Shown in pieces: positions 12,285 to 21,612 of a DNA stretch of 64,000 nucleotides. Every line of letters begins with the position of its first letter. The first letter of the stretch is position 1. The stretch lies in assembly GCA_015680685.1 (NCBI GenBank), contig MNCI01014167.1:57928-121927 (forward strand), written 5' to 3'. The DNA comes from Gnetum montanum. Its lineage: Eukaryota; Streptophyta; Gnetopsida; Gnetales; Gnetaceae. Both the position numbers and the translations under genes were made by a program. The notes below the pieces were generated by a model. That model saw only the letters and a program-made list of their open reading frames with translations, made no database searches and was not told the origin of the DNA.

Positions 12285-13266
12285 TGATGAGACGCGATTT
12301 ACACAAGCCAGGATATCGCATATGCGATATCGCGGCCGCCGCGATATTGCGTCTTCCCCTGTGATGTCGCGTACTCGATATTGCGGTCCGCCGCCAAATC
12401 TATAAATAAGAAGCGACACTCCCCTTATTTCTTATCCTAGGCTTAAAGTAGGGAAAATTTGGCAGTTTGATCACTCCAGAGATGCAATATTTTCCATGTG
12501 CCCACAGTAGGAGTCCCCAAGTGAACGGATCTTTATTCGAGCAACTTTGTACTTGAACGCAAGTTGTGTACGACAATAAAGACGAGCTTTGTGAACAAAC
12601 CTTGGAGTGCATGGAATAGAATTTATTACATGTTATTTCTTACATGTTATTTATTACCTGCATTAGCGCGGCATGAGTACGACTTGATTAAGAGCATTGA
12701 CGAATGTGTACGGCTAATTAAGGAATCAGCTGCTCATCGCGATTAGTCTCCTAGTCAAGGAACTCCTAGAACACGGGATGGGTACGACTTGATTACGAGC
12801 ATCTACGGATGTGTACGGCTAGTCAAGGAATCAGCTGCTCATCACGTTTAGGCTAGTTAAGTGTCTCAGTACGACCACTTCAAGTACGTACGTTACATGT
12901 GGTGATCCCAGTAACAATTAGCATTTGGTAGCCATAGTTGCACAGTTCAGGGTGTGTACAGTAAGTGGGAACGGATGCTGATGCTAGTTAATTTAGACTT
13001 AGTCCTTAGTTACAGTTAGTTAGTTTCTCAACCCTTCACTCTTTAGCATAGAAGACATAAAACCAGAAAAGACTATAAAAATCATATACCTCGGACTTAC
13101 TTAACCATACACCGTGACAACTACAAGTAAGTTTGGGAAGACAACGAATGATTAACCCCAAGTGTTCCATGGGGCGTGTAGGCATTTAGTCTGCGGAGTT
13201 CAATCGGATCACGCGTGCTATGCTTGTTTCGTATGGTTGAGTGTAGGGGTACCTCGCCACTCATCA
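12285..13266 (+). repeat. 5' LTR of element 2
   Basis: This 982-base LTR starts TGATGAGACG and ends CCACTCATCA. It aligns over its length with the LTR at 2948-3933 in opposite orientation. The TATA box is at 12400-12408. A 20-base perfect palindrome (12312-12331) and a second GC-rich near-palindrome centred near 12335 lie just upstream. An internal duplication places 'tacgacttgatta' to 'cagctgctcatc' at 12677-12742 and again at 12782-12845. Confidence 0.88.
12312..12408 (+). promoter_or_regulatory. LTR promoter of element 2: palindromes plus TATA box
   Basis: GATATCGCATATGCGATATC (12312-12331) is a perfect 20-base palindrome, followed by related 'cgatat' half-sites to about 12382 and then TATAAATA at 12401-12408. 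The layout mirrors 3862-3910 and 20219-20264. Binding by a dimeric protein or a cruciform is inferred only. Confidence 0.7.
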
Positions 13267-13267
13267 T

Positions 13268-13287
13268 TGGTGCTGTTGCCGAGGACT
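13268..13287 (+). promoter_or_regulatory. Primer-binding site of element 2
   Basis: TGGTGCTGTTGCCGAGGA begins one base after the LTR. It is a mutated version of the tRNA-Asp-complementary site at 2928-2946 (TGGCGCCGTTGCCGGGA). Confidence 0.75.
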
Positions 13288-13407
13288 AAGTGTTTGTGCA
13301 CTGAATAGAACATAAGGGATATCACTCACATTGTTGTGAGTCTTAATGAACCTTTGGGTTAATCAAGAAAATTTTTTTATAACGGTAAAATTAGCACACC
13401 GATAAAA

Positions 13408-15835
13408 ATGCCTTCTTCTCATAAGAGCAACTCACCACCTAAGGACCATACACGAGGCATTCGGCAACATAAAAAACATAACCAAAATCAACCAACTCCC
13501 AAACAATACAAGATAGTTTATACTCATCCCAATGAGTATATTCCAGACTTTACTTTTATCCTCCATCAAGATGAACATCTACGATGGAGAGATTTGCAAG
13601 GTAACATTATGTTACCCCTAGATCGATCAGTCCCTCGGATGCTTTTCCGTGCCTTGGCATAGATTGGCATGCAAGAACTATATGCTGAATACGTTGTAGA
13701 AGATTTTGACATGAGGGATTATTATCCCACAGATGCCCAACATATGAGGGACTTAAGGCAGGAGAGTCAACATGCACTGTTGAAGGGAAAGATCCTGCAT
13801 GTCCTTAGTGAAATAGGAGATGAGGAACCCCTTATCACAGGTTCTCTAATAAATGATATTCCCCCTCCTAACGATGATGAGGAGGTTGGGTATCAGAATC
13901 TACGATCAACAATACATAACCATGGTTTTGATGCCCGTGAACGCCAACTGTTCACGGAGGGAACAACCACTTATGCTAAGGACGGGCACTTAGATCGTCA
14001 CCACGATCAGGGCCGTAGCAGCCAAAGAGAAGGCAAGAAACATCATCATGGCAATGGTTCCCCTTCTTCTTCCCCTTCTTCACATCACTCACCCTCTCCT
14101 TCCACATCTGGGCGTAGCCACCATGAACATAAAGATGAGGATAAAGGTAAACAAAGCGAAAGACCTTAACGGGACAGTCGAGAGAGTACAAGGGCAAGGG
14201 CGTAGGGAGAGTAGGGAATAACGCAGACATCATAGGTGTCATGAAAGAGACGATCATGACGAGCCCCTACTCACAGCCCGAAGTATGCTTGACATAACAG
14301 AGGTAGTTAGGATTCCCACAAGGCATTTAAAAGATAGTCGAATCAAATGATTAGACATGAACAACATCCCACGATTTGAAGGGGGATATAATGCAGATCT
14401 GCAAAATCATTTACAGGCTTTCCATGATGCCTATGCCTTGTAGAATATAGAAAATGAGTGGCAAAAACTTAAGTTGTTCCCAAGGACACTCACTAAAGAA
14501 GTAGAGAGCTGGTACCAGTCCTTAGAACTGGAAACCATCAGGAGGTGGAGTACGATGCTAAAACTGTTCAACGATAAGTATCAAACGTACTCTAGAGTGT
14601 CCAATTTGCGTAAGCAGATCCAAGGCTAGAAGCAAGGTATACACGAACCCTTGGACACTATCATGGCTTGCTACTACACATTGTTACATCGTTGCCCGAG
14701 CCATGGGTACGCTTAGCGGGATTAACTTCGCCACATNNNNNNNNNNNNNNNNNNNNNNNNNNNNNNNNNNNNNNNNNNNNNNNNNNNNNNNNNNNNNNNN
14801 NNNNNNNNNNNNNNNNNNNNNNNNNNNNNNNNNNNNNNNNNNNNNNNNNNNNNNNNNNNNNNNNNNNNNNNNNNNNNNNNNNNNNNNNNNNNNNNNNNNN
14901 NNNNNNNNNNNNNNNNNNNNNNNNNNNNNNNNNNNNNNNNNNNNNNNNNNNNNNNNNNNNNNNNNNNNNNNNNNNNNNNNNNNNNNNNNNNNNNNNNNNN
15001 NNNNNNNNNNNNNNNNNNNNNNNNNNNNNNNNNNNNNNNNNNNNNNNNNNNNNNNNNNNNNNNNNNNNNNNNNNNNNNNNNNNNNNNNNNNNNNNNNNNN
15101 NNNNNNNNNNNNNNNNNNNNNNNNNNNNNNNNNNNNNNNNNNNNNNNNNNNNNNNNNNNNNNNNNNNNNNNNNNNNNNNNNNNNNNNNNNNNNNNNNNNN
15201 NNNNNNNNNNNNNNNNNNNNNNNNNNNNNNNNNNNNNNNNNNNNNNNNNCAACGACAAACACCCCGAAGGTTACCTTATCCACAAGGTAACCCAAGGTAG
15301 TTCCACCAACCACTAACGTATTATCCAAGTGGAACTCCACCACAGCCCATTGGACAGCATTAGCAGTGGCAACACCCATAGTCCTAGGGAATGCCACCGC
15401 CAACACAACATTACCCTTACTGATAACCTACTCCTTATGGTTATTATGGGAAGCAGCCGATTCCCCCAGGTGACTCTATGGGTTACATAAAGCCTTCACG
15501 TTACTACCAAGTTCAGGAGTACTTTAGAACTCCTTCTCCTTCAGAAAACGCTCCATACCCACACTATCCTCCAAATCCATCTGCATCTCTTGCGCCAGTA
15601 GCCCCACCACCAACTGCTCCAACAAAGCCTAGAATAAATCCCACTCAACCCCGACAACCCAAGAATGCGAGGGCTCCCAATCCTCCAATATCAGTTGGTT
15701 CTAACAATCATACAACAAAAGACCCTTCCTTAGGACCAACAATCCAACCAAGCCTTCGCCTTCACAAGCGGTTGAGCATCCTAACACCCCCATACCAAAT
15801 AAGGTTTCAGGAAACCCTTCGATAAAGAAATCATG
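13408..15835 (+). pseudogene. Degenerate gag of element 2, with assembly gap
   Basis: The frame starts MPSSHKSNSPPKDH at 13408. It is interrupted by an in-frame TAG (13660-13662) where element 1 has a glutamine codon in 'ALAQIG', so C-to-T change explains the stop. It continues in the same frame to 14169. A shifted frame then carries the capsid region with 'MNNIPRFEGGYNADL' (about 14358) and 'ESWYQSLELE'. The gap 14737-15249 removes the C-terminal helical region and the zinc knuckle. The proline-rich tail (15478-15825) leads into the protease. Gag would assemble the particle and package RNA. Confidence 0.8.
14737..15249. other. Assembly gap of 513 N
   Basis: Unsequenced bases inside gag. In element 1 the equivalent interval holds the gag C-terminal region and zinc knuckle, so comparable content is expected. 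Confidence 0.95.
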
Positions 15836-15839
15836 CCCA

Positions 15840-16211
15840 ATGCATACAGTTATGTTAACGCATGGGGTAACCGACTGGATCAAGGTTGGCCACCTTCCAA
15901 AGAAATTATCGGATCCAGGAGTTCCCCTAGTTTACCTCCAAGTTGCTGGAAATGAACCCCATAAGGCTCTCCTCGACTCAGGTTCCGGGGTCAACTTAAT
16001 CTCACAAGAACTGTATAAAACTTGGAACCTGCCTCTGCTCAAGAAGAGTAATGTTTGCCTAGAGTTGGCTAACCAATCCATCACTATTCCTTTGGGACAG
16101 TTTGAGGACATTGTTACCACTATCGGTGGATGGTCATATCCAGCCGATTTCCTAGTGATCCAAATAAACAATGACAAAGGGGATTTCCCAATTATAATGG
16201 GAAGGGCATGA
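15840..16211 (+). pseudogene. Retropepsin-like protease domain of element 2
   Basis: This open stretch of 123 codons contains 'DWIKVGHLPKKL', then the active-site segment ALLDSGSGVNLIS with an intact D-S-G, and later 'GWSYPADFLVIQI' and 'DFPIIMGRA'. These are the usual landmarks of the pseudo-homodimeric protease between gag and RT. The frame is not joined to gag (stop near 15822), so expression would need repair or a frameshift. The domain itself shows no internal stop and is the best-preserved protease in the window. Confidence 0.8.
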
Positions 16212-16463
16212 CTGAATACAATCGATGTATTCTTAGGAATTCACAACCTTTCCCTAGAAATATCCAAGACAAATAGTTTTGGGAAAATTGAGAGGAAAAG
16301 AGTTCCATGCATCGCATATAGTGACATAGGGTGTCATTGCGTGTAGAAATCATGGGTGATGCAAAGTTTAACATTGCCTGCATGAAATTGGTGTGCATGG
16401 GATATTGACATACAAAAGTGCCTATATGCGATAGCCACACAATAAGAAAACACCCAGTAGCTG

Positions 16464-17676
16464 ATGGTTGATAAAGAGAACAACTCGACAACCTGCATGG
16501 AACTAGCTGAGGGAATAACTAGTGCTTACATTGAAAGCACAGACGTATTAGAGCAAGTCCGTTGCCAACTTCCAGCCCTTAACTCCGAAAATATTAATTG
16601 GGAGAAGTTGGAGATTCCTGAGGAGTTTAAACAAGAGCCCCTAGATTTAAAATCTTTGCCCACCAGTTTGGAATATGTGATCCTTAAAAATGGAAAACTG
16701 GTGATCATTAACGCAGAGCTTGCACCCAAGCAAAAAGAAAGTTTGCTAAAGGTGATAAATAAGTGGTCAACAGCCTTTTCCTAGCCATACCCTAAACTAA
16801 CCGGAATAGATCCTAGGATATGCCAGCATAGGATTTACACAGACCCCTCTATGAAGCCTCGCAAGCAACCCTAGAGGTGATTGAACCTGAAGTTAAAACA
16901 AATAATGAAAGAGGAGCTAGAGCAGCTTCTCAAGGCTGGGTTCGTTTACCCTACGCTGATAGCGAATGGGTTAGTCCTCTTGTCATCGCACCGAAAAAAG
17001 GAGGTAAATAGAGGGTATGTATAGATTTTAGGCTATTAAATATGGCAACATTCAAAGATCACTTCCCATTACCATTCGTTGACCAAGTCTTAGACACTAT
17101 AGTAGGGCATTGCTATTACAGTTTTCTGGATGGATATAGTGGATACAACCAAATACGAATTGCGCCAGAAGACCAAGCCAAAACAACGTTCACTAGTCCT
17201 TGGGGAACGTTTGTGTACAAACAAATGCCTTTTGTCTTGTGCAATGCACCTACCACATTCCAACAATTAGTTCTAAGCATCTTTCAACAGAAAATAGTAA
17301 CGAAGTAGAAGTCTTCATGGACAACTTCTCCACTTATGGGATGAGCTTTGATCAAGCCCTCGATCGGTTAGAGCAAGTATTGAAATGATGTGTTGAAACC
17401 AACCTCAAGATCAACTAGAAGAAGAGCCATTTGATGGTTCAAGAGGGCATTGTACTGGGGCACAAAATTTCACAATCAGGAATTGAGGTGGATCCAGAAA
17501 AAATTAAAGTCATCTAAGGAATTACCTAACAACCACAAACCGTTAAAGACATTAGGTCATTCCTTGGACACACTGGCTACTACAGGAGGTTTATCGCGAA
17601 CTTCTCCAAATTTGCCAAACCGTTGGTGGAATTAACAAAAAAAGATGCACCATTCGAATGGACCAGGGAATGTGAA
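16464..17676 (+). pseudogene. Reverse transcriptase region of element 2
   Basis: A 107-codon linker (16464-16784) with 'LPTSLEYVIL' precedes the polymerase, as in Athila-like pol. RT begins near 16900 with 'LLKAGFVYP', then a frameshift near 16953 separates it from 'ADSEWVSP'. The palm motif FLDGYSGYNQI (about 17122) is present. The catalytic box reads VFMDNFSTYG (about 17310) instead of MDD, so the second metal-binding aspartate is lost. Further shifts occur near 17305 and stops near 17386-17520. The thumb and connection end at the single N (17677). RT would copy the element RNA, but this one cannot. Confidence 0.82.
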
Positions 17677-17677
17677 N

Positions 17678-17990
17678 TTTGCACTGGATAAATTTAGGCA
17701 CTATGTATTGGGTTACAAAGTATACATCCATACAGATCATAGTGCAAGTAGGTTCCTTATGAACAAGCCAAAGGTTAGCCCACGTATCATACGTTGGTTG
17801 GTAATTCTTTAGGAGTTCGATTTAATAATCGTAGACCGCAAAGGCACCGAGAACATAGTCGCCAATCACCTATCTCGGTTGTGTTGGGACAACAAAGGGG
17901 ATGAATATGCTGTATTTGACCATTTTCTTGATGAAACCCTCTTTGCTGGTGTAGTAAATAATCAACCCATGAAAATAAATTAGTATAGTA
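17678..17990 (+). pseudogene. RNase H remnant of element 2
   Basis: Recognisable by 'HYVLGYKVYIHTDHSASRF', 'NKPKVSPRIIRWLVIL' and 'GTENIVANHLSRL', matching RNase H of elements A (37813-38226) and B (46205-46588). About the first 100 residues present in A are missing at the single N (17677), so that N probably hides a gap or marks a misjoin. A TAG at about 17810 interrupts the frame. Confidence 0.75.
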
Positions 17991-18129
17991 GCATTCTCAC
18001 TTATCTCACTTCCCAACAAATACCATAGGGGTTGGACTTTAGGAAGAAATAATAGTTTCTTCACAAAACCAAGTACTTCATGGAAATCAAGGGACAACTT
18101 TATAAAGTCTGTCCTAATGGCTTGGTTCG

Positions 18130-19075
18130 ATGGTATGTGCCTGATCAGGATCAATTAAAAGTTCTCTAGGATGCTCATGAGGGCCCCTGTGGGGGTCATT
18201 ATGCTGGGAGATGAACAACTACTAAGGTCCTACTTGTAGGATATTATTGGCCAACCCTATTTTGGGATGCCCATCATTTCGCCCAATCTTGTGAGCGCTG
18301 CCAACATGATGGTGGAATGACTGCTAGAATGGAGGGTCCACAAAAATGGATTCAACCTTTAGAACCCTTCGATATCTAGGGAATAGATTTTATGGGGCTG
18401 ATTAGATCGATGTCCAACGAAAAAGCATATATAATTGTTGCTGTTGATTACTTAACCAAATGGGCTGAAGCAGCCATTGTAACAGACTGCACATCATCTA
18501 TAGCTGCACAATTTGTACAACAACAAATCGTTAACAGGTTTGGTGTACCATGTGCATTCATTTCTGATAATGGAACATACTTTATGGGTGCAACCTTTCA
18601 CAAACTGATGCAATGCTTAGGGGTTGAGCATAAACTGACTACAGCTTACCACCGCCAGGCTAATGGTCAAGCCGTGGTTACTAATAGGGAGATTACAAGA
18701 ATATTAACACGAACAATTAGCAAATTTAGGTGAGACTGGAGTACGAAACTGAACGACGCTTTTTGGGCTTATCGTTCCACTTGGAAGCTCCCTACAGGGT
18801 ATTCTCCCTATGAGCTAGTGTACGGGAAACTTCCAAAACTCCACATACAGAATGAGCTCCATACACTATCCATGGCTTGCGAACTTCACCTGGATCTCGA
18901 CCTAGCACAAAAACAACAGTTAGCAACTTTGAAAGTGTTAGACAAGAATAGATTGGTTGCACTATCATTAAATGAGTTGCATAAGGCACACAGTAAACAA
19001 CATCATGACTTAAGGATCCCAAGGTTTAGGTAACAACCAGGAGATAAGGTCCTTTACTGGGAAAGTTGTTTAAAT
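18130..19075 (+). pseudogene. Integrase of element 2
   Basis: The N-terminal zinc module is visible as 'HEGPCGGHYAG' and 'SCERCQHD' (about 18175-18310). The catalytic core runs from 'GIDFMGLI' (first D, about 18380) through 'FISDNGTYF' (second D, about 18565) to 'RQANGQAVVTNREITRIL'. There the expected GQ-V-E reads GQ-A-V, so the catalytic glutamate appears lost. An 'LVYGKLPKLHIQNELHTL' segment and 'PGDKVLYWES' (about 19040) belong to the C-terminal part. Stops at several sites (for example 18731) confirm a pseudogene. Integrase would insert the cDNA. Confidence 0.85.
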
Positions 19076-19468
19076 TGAGCTTGGGTAGGTGGCTCTCTTT
19101 ATGATGCCTACATGAGATTTGAACCGCTTCTTATATTTGCATTAGGCTTGTAGTGGCGAGTAGGGGTTCATCATCATTGGGTAAGTTATGATTTTATGTG
19201 TTGGGATGATGTTGCCTTTGTTTATGTTTATAAGAAACATCCACCTCGGGTTGTGTACTTCAATATTCATTGTCATATAGTTTGTTGGTTCTCTAATGAA
19301 CTTCCTCACTAGGTGTGGCATTATCGTAATCTTGTAGGAGAGGCATAGTTGTGCAATTGTGTGTGAATTTATATGTGAATTTTTATAGTTATTTCTTTTT
19401 AAAAGATATATCGTTAATTCCTATATAGTGACCTTGTATGATATAACTAATCTAGATAACTAGCACCG

Positions 19469-19486
19469 TCCCTAGCAATAGCGGCA
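19469..19486 (-). promoter_or_regulatory. Primer-binding site of element 3
   Basis: The minus strand reads TGCCGCTATTGCTAGGGA, a decayed form of the tRNA-Asp-type site, one base from the LTR end. Confidence 0.65.
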
Positions 19487-19487
19487 A

Positions 19488-20291
19488 TGATGAGTGGCGA
19501 GGTACCCCTACACTCGACCATACGAATATGAGTGTTTCATGCAGGATTCGGTCAAACTCTGTAGAAGGACTAGTTGTGGCATCTAGATAGTTATTCTTAG
19601 GTCACAATTCACTATCTTCCCACCTGGACTGGTATTAACTTGTCACATATGGTTTAGTCTAGAGTGACGTGTATGATGTGTTCCTACACTAATGCTACTC
19701 CTGGATATGATGGAAAACAATATTAACTAAACTAGGAAAGAGAGAGTGAGAGAGAATCTAACTAGCCTAAGTGTGATAAGCATCTGTTCCTTAATCATCT
19801 GTACACATCTTGAACTTTGTGCATGACTACTACTAGGATTACCAAGTGCAAATCCTAGGTATGCTACTAGGTTACCAAGTAGTCACACTTAAATGCTCAT
19901 GATCAAGTTGTACTCATTCTGCGTTTAACAGGAGTTTAGGGTGAGAAGCTATTAGCTAAGAAAGTAGTAAATAACAATTAATTAAATGATTAAGCTAAGT
20001 GAATGTTGCAATGATGAAGTAATCTTGATCTTTATTTCCAGTCATGTGCGTGTCCAAGTACATCACACTCAAATAAAGGTTCCGTATAATTACAATCACC
20101 ACACTATGGGCATACACTGAGAGGAAAAGGGTTGAGAGAAAAAATGAAAAATAAAATCAAAACTAACTCTAAAACTGATGAACTAATGAACAAATGCCTA
20201 TCGGAACTATTTACCTCTTATTTATAGATGAGGAGATAGGCTGCGATATCGTGTACACGATATCACAGTTGGGTTAAATGGAAACTCATCA
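19488..20291 (-). repeat. 5' LTR of element 3
   Basis: An 804-base LTR with TGATGAG/CTCATCA ends, diverged from those at 2948 and 12285 and lacking their internal duplication. The minus-strand TATA is at 20219-20227. The perfect palindrome GATATCGTGTACACGATATC is at 20245-20264. Confidence 0.8.
20219..20264 (-). promoter_or_regulatory. LTR promoter of element 3: TATA box plus palindrome
   Basis: Minus-strand CTATAAATA is at 20219-20227, with a perfect 20-base palindrome (20245-20264) just upstream in transcription order. The GATATC ends match those at 12312, but the centre is GTGTACAC rather than GCATATGC. Confidence 0.7.
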
Positions 20292-21250
20292 ATCATGATC
20301 AACATAAGGAAGGTTGTCTCCATGTCAACCAAAAATTCAAGGAATAGTCGCAATAAGTGGCTTAACATGAAAAATATTTCCAAATTCAAGAAAGGCTACA
20401 ATGCTAATCTGATACCATTTGCAAGCCTTCCATGATGTTTGTTCCTTGAAAAACATAGAGAATGATTAGTAAAAGATTAAGTTATTTCCCAGGATACTCA
20501 TCAGAGATGCAATGAGTTGGACCAATCTTTGAAACAAAAGTCTATCAAAGAATGGAGTTTGATGTTGGAGTTTTTTAGTGACAAATATCAAATGTAGTTC
20601 AAAGTGTCCAACTTAAGATAGCAAATTTAAGAAAGAAACTAAGGCAATCATGAATTCCTTAATGAAGCCTTGGGTAGGCATTATTCATTATTGTATAGTT
20701 ATCTAGATCATGGCTTTTCTTAAAGAGAGTAATTGAGGCATTTCATATATGGACTCATAAACAAAACAAGGAAAACTCTTGGGATTTATGCTCAAAGAAA
20801 AAGTTTTGAAAGGAGGATCCATCAAATTTAAAGGTTGATTGATCAAGTTGCAAAAAAGAAAAGAAAATTCAAGAAGGTGAAAAGTATAGAAGAATATAAT
20901 AGAAAGTATTCTCTTTACAAAAGGGATGTACATATATGTAATACAAAGGAGGATGAAGACCATATGGAGAAGGTAAATCAACAAAAGACTTTGCTAGTTT
21001 AAAAATTAGTTTCGGATATCATGATAAAGGTAGAAAAAATATAGGACCTAGTTTACAACCACACTAAAAATATTAAAGGAGAAAATGGAGCAAGGAAGAA
21101 CATGTAGAGGAAAAAAGAGAAAAGTTGCTACAATGCAAGAGGTTGCTAACTAAAATTTTGACAATAATAGATGTGATTTGGAGTAGTATGAACATCCCAA
21201 GTAGTGTTTTCCTATTATGTTACACCTATATGAGTGAGGGGTATATGTAT
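20292..21250 (+). pseudogene. Old gag fragment, interrupted by element 3
   Basis: The plus-strand frame starts immediately after the element 3 LTR with residues corresponding to 'DITEAVRIP' of other copies. It passes through 'MKNISKFKKGYNANL' (about 20382), then a lysine-rich region with stops. It ends at a zinc-knuckle remnant (about 21173-21215) reading C-D-L-E-stop-YEHPK-stop-C-F-P, which aligns with CEICHYDHPKECFP. Its left half is missing or displaced by the insertion. It belongs to the same family as elements 1 and 2 but is much more decayed. Confidence 0.7.
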
Positions 21251-21359
21251 TGTGTTTAAGTCCTTAGGCAACTACATTTTGATGTATATGAGATTCTAAG
21301 GTAGCTAAATCATCTAAATTCTTAATTATTTTAATCATTTTTAATGTAAATTACCTTAG

Positions 21360-21601
21360 TTTTTTTAAAAATAGGACATTTGAAAAGATTCAAAACATGA
21401 GTTGATAGTATCCATGATGTAAATCTCAACTCCAAAAAATTATAGGTTTTTGAATGAAGTTAAATGGATGTCTAGATGACAAGTTATGGCTTCTTGAAGA
21501 TCTAGGCTCTCGAAAACTAGAAAAAGTTCTCTTGTATAATGAAAAAAAAAAGAATATTTAACTAAGGGTTATTGCATATTTATACTATTTTTTGTTCAAA
21601 T
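21360..21601 (-). repeat. Decayed LTR fragment left of the LINE
   Basis: Words such as 'gaatgaagtt', 'caagttatggcttc' and 'gcatatttatactatt' (a minus-strand TATA near 21580) align with 34840-34965 and 31085-31240. The LINE starts just beyond the TATA-like word. The fragment seems to resume after the gap at 25574. Confidence 0.4.
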
Positions 21602-21612
21602 TGATTCTGGGC

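Larger units (their letters stand above)
12285..19075 (+). mobile_element. Athila-like Ty3/gypsy retrotransposon, element 2 (3' end lost)
   Basis: The plus-strand order is 5' LTR (12285-13266), PBS (13268-13287), gag, protease, RT, RNase H and integrase. The integrase stops being recognisable at about 19075, where an inverted element piece begins, and no 3' LTR follows. There is a 513-base gap in gag (14737-15249) and a single N at 17677 where RNase H sequence is missing. The RT motif reads MDN rather than MDD, and the third integrase catalytic residue appears lost, so the copy is inactive. Confidence 0.88.
19076..20291 (-). mobile_element. Truncated related Ty3/gypsy element 3 (5' LTR, PBS, gag piece)
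   Basis: On the minus strand an LTR (20291-19488) is followed by a PBS (19486-19469) and a leader. Near 19190-19085 comes gag sequence reading DDEPLLATTSLMQI then EAVQISCRHHKESH, clearly related to the gag phrase 'DEPLLATRSMLDI' of element 1. Only about 335 bases separate the PBS from this phrase, against about 1 kb in element 1, so there is an internal deletion. The piece ends where plus-strand integrase begins. On its right it abuts plus-strand gag, so it looks inserted into an older copy. Confidence 0.7.

Noticed and set aside
19041-19370. A plus-strand frame continuing beyond integrase of element 2, with few stops ('FVYVYKKHPPRVVYFNIHCH'), looking like an extra C-terminal or env-like domain
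   Set aside because: The opposite strand of 19085-19190 aligns residue by residue with gag of element 1 (DEPLLAT..., EAV..., RH.K.S). The plus frame is therefore at least partly antisense of an inverted gag piece.
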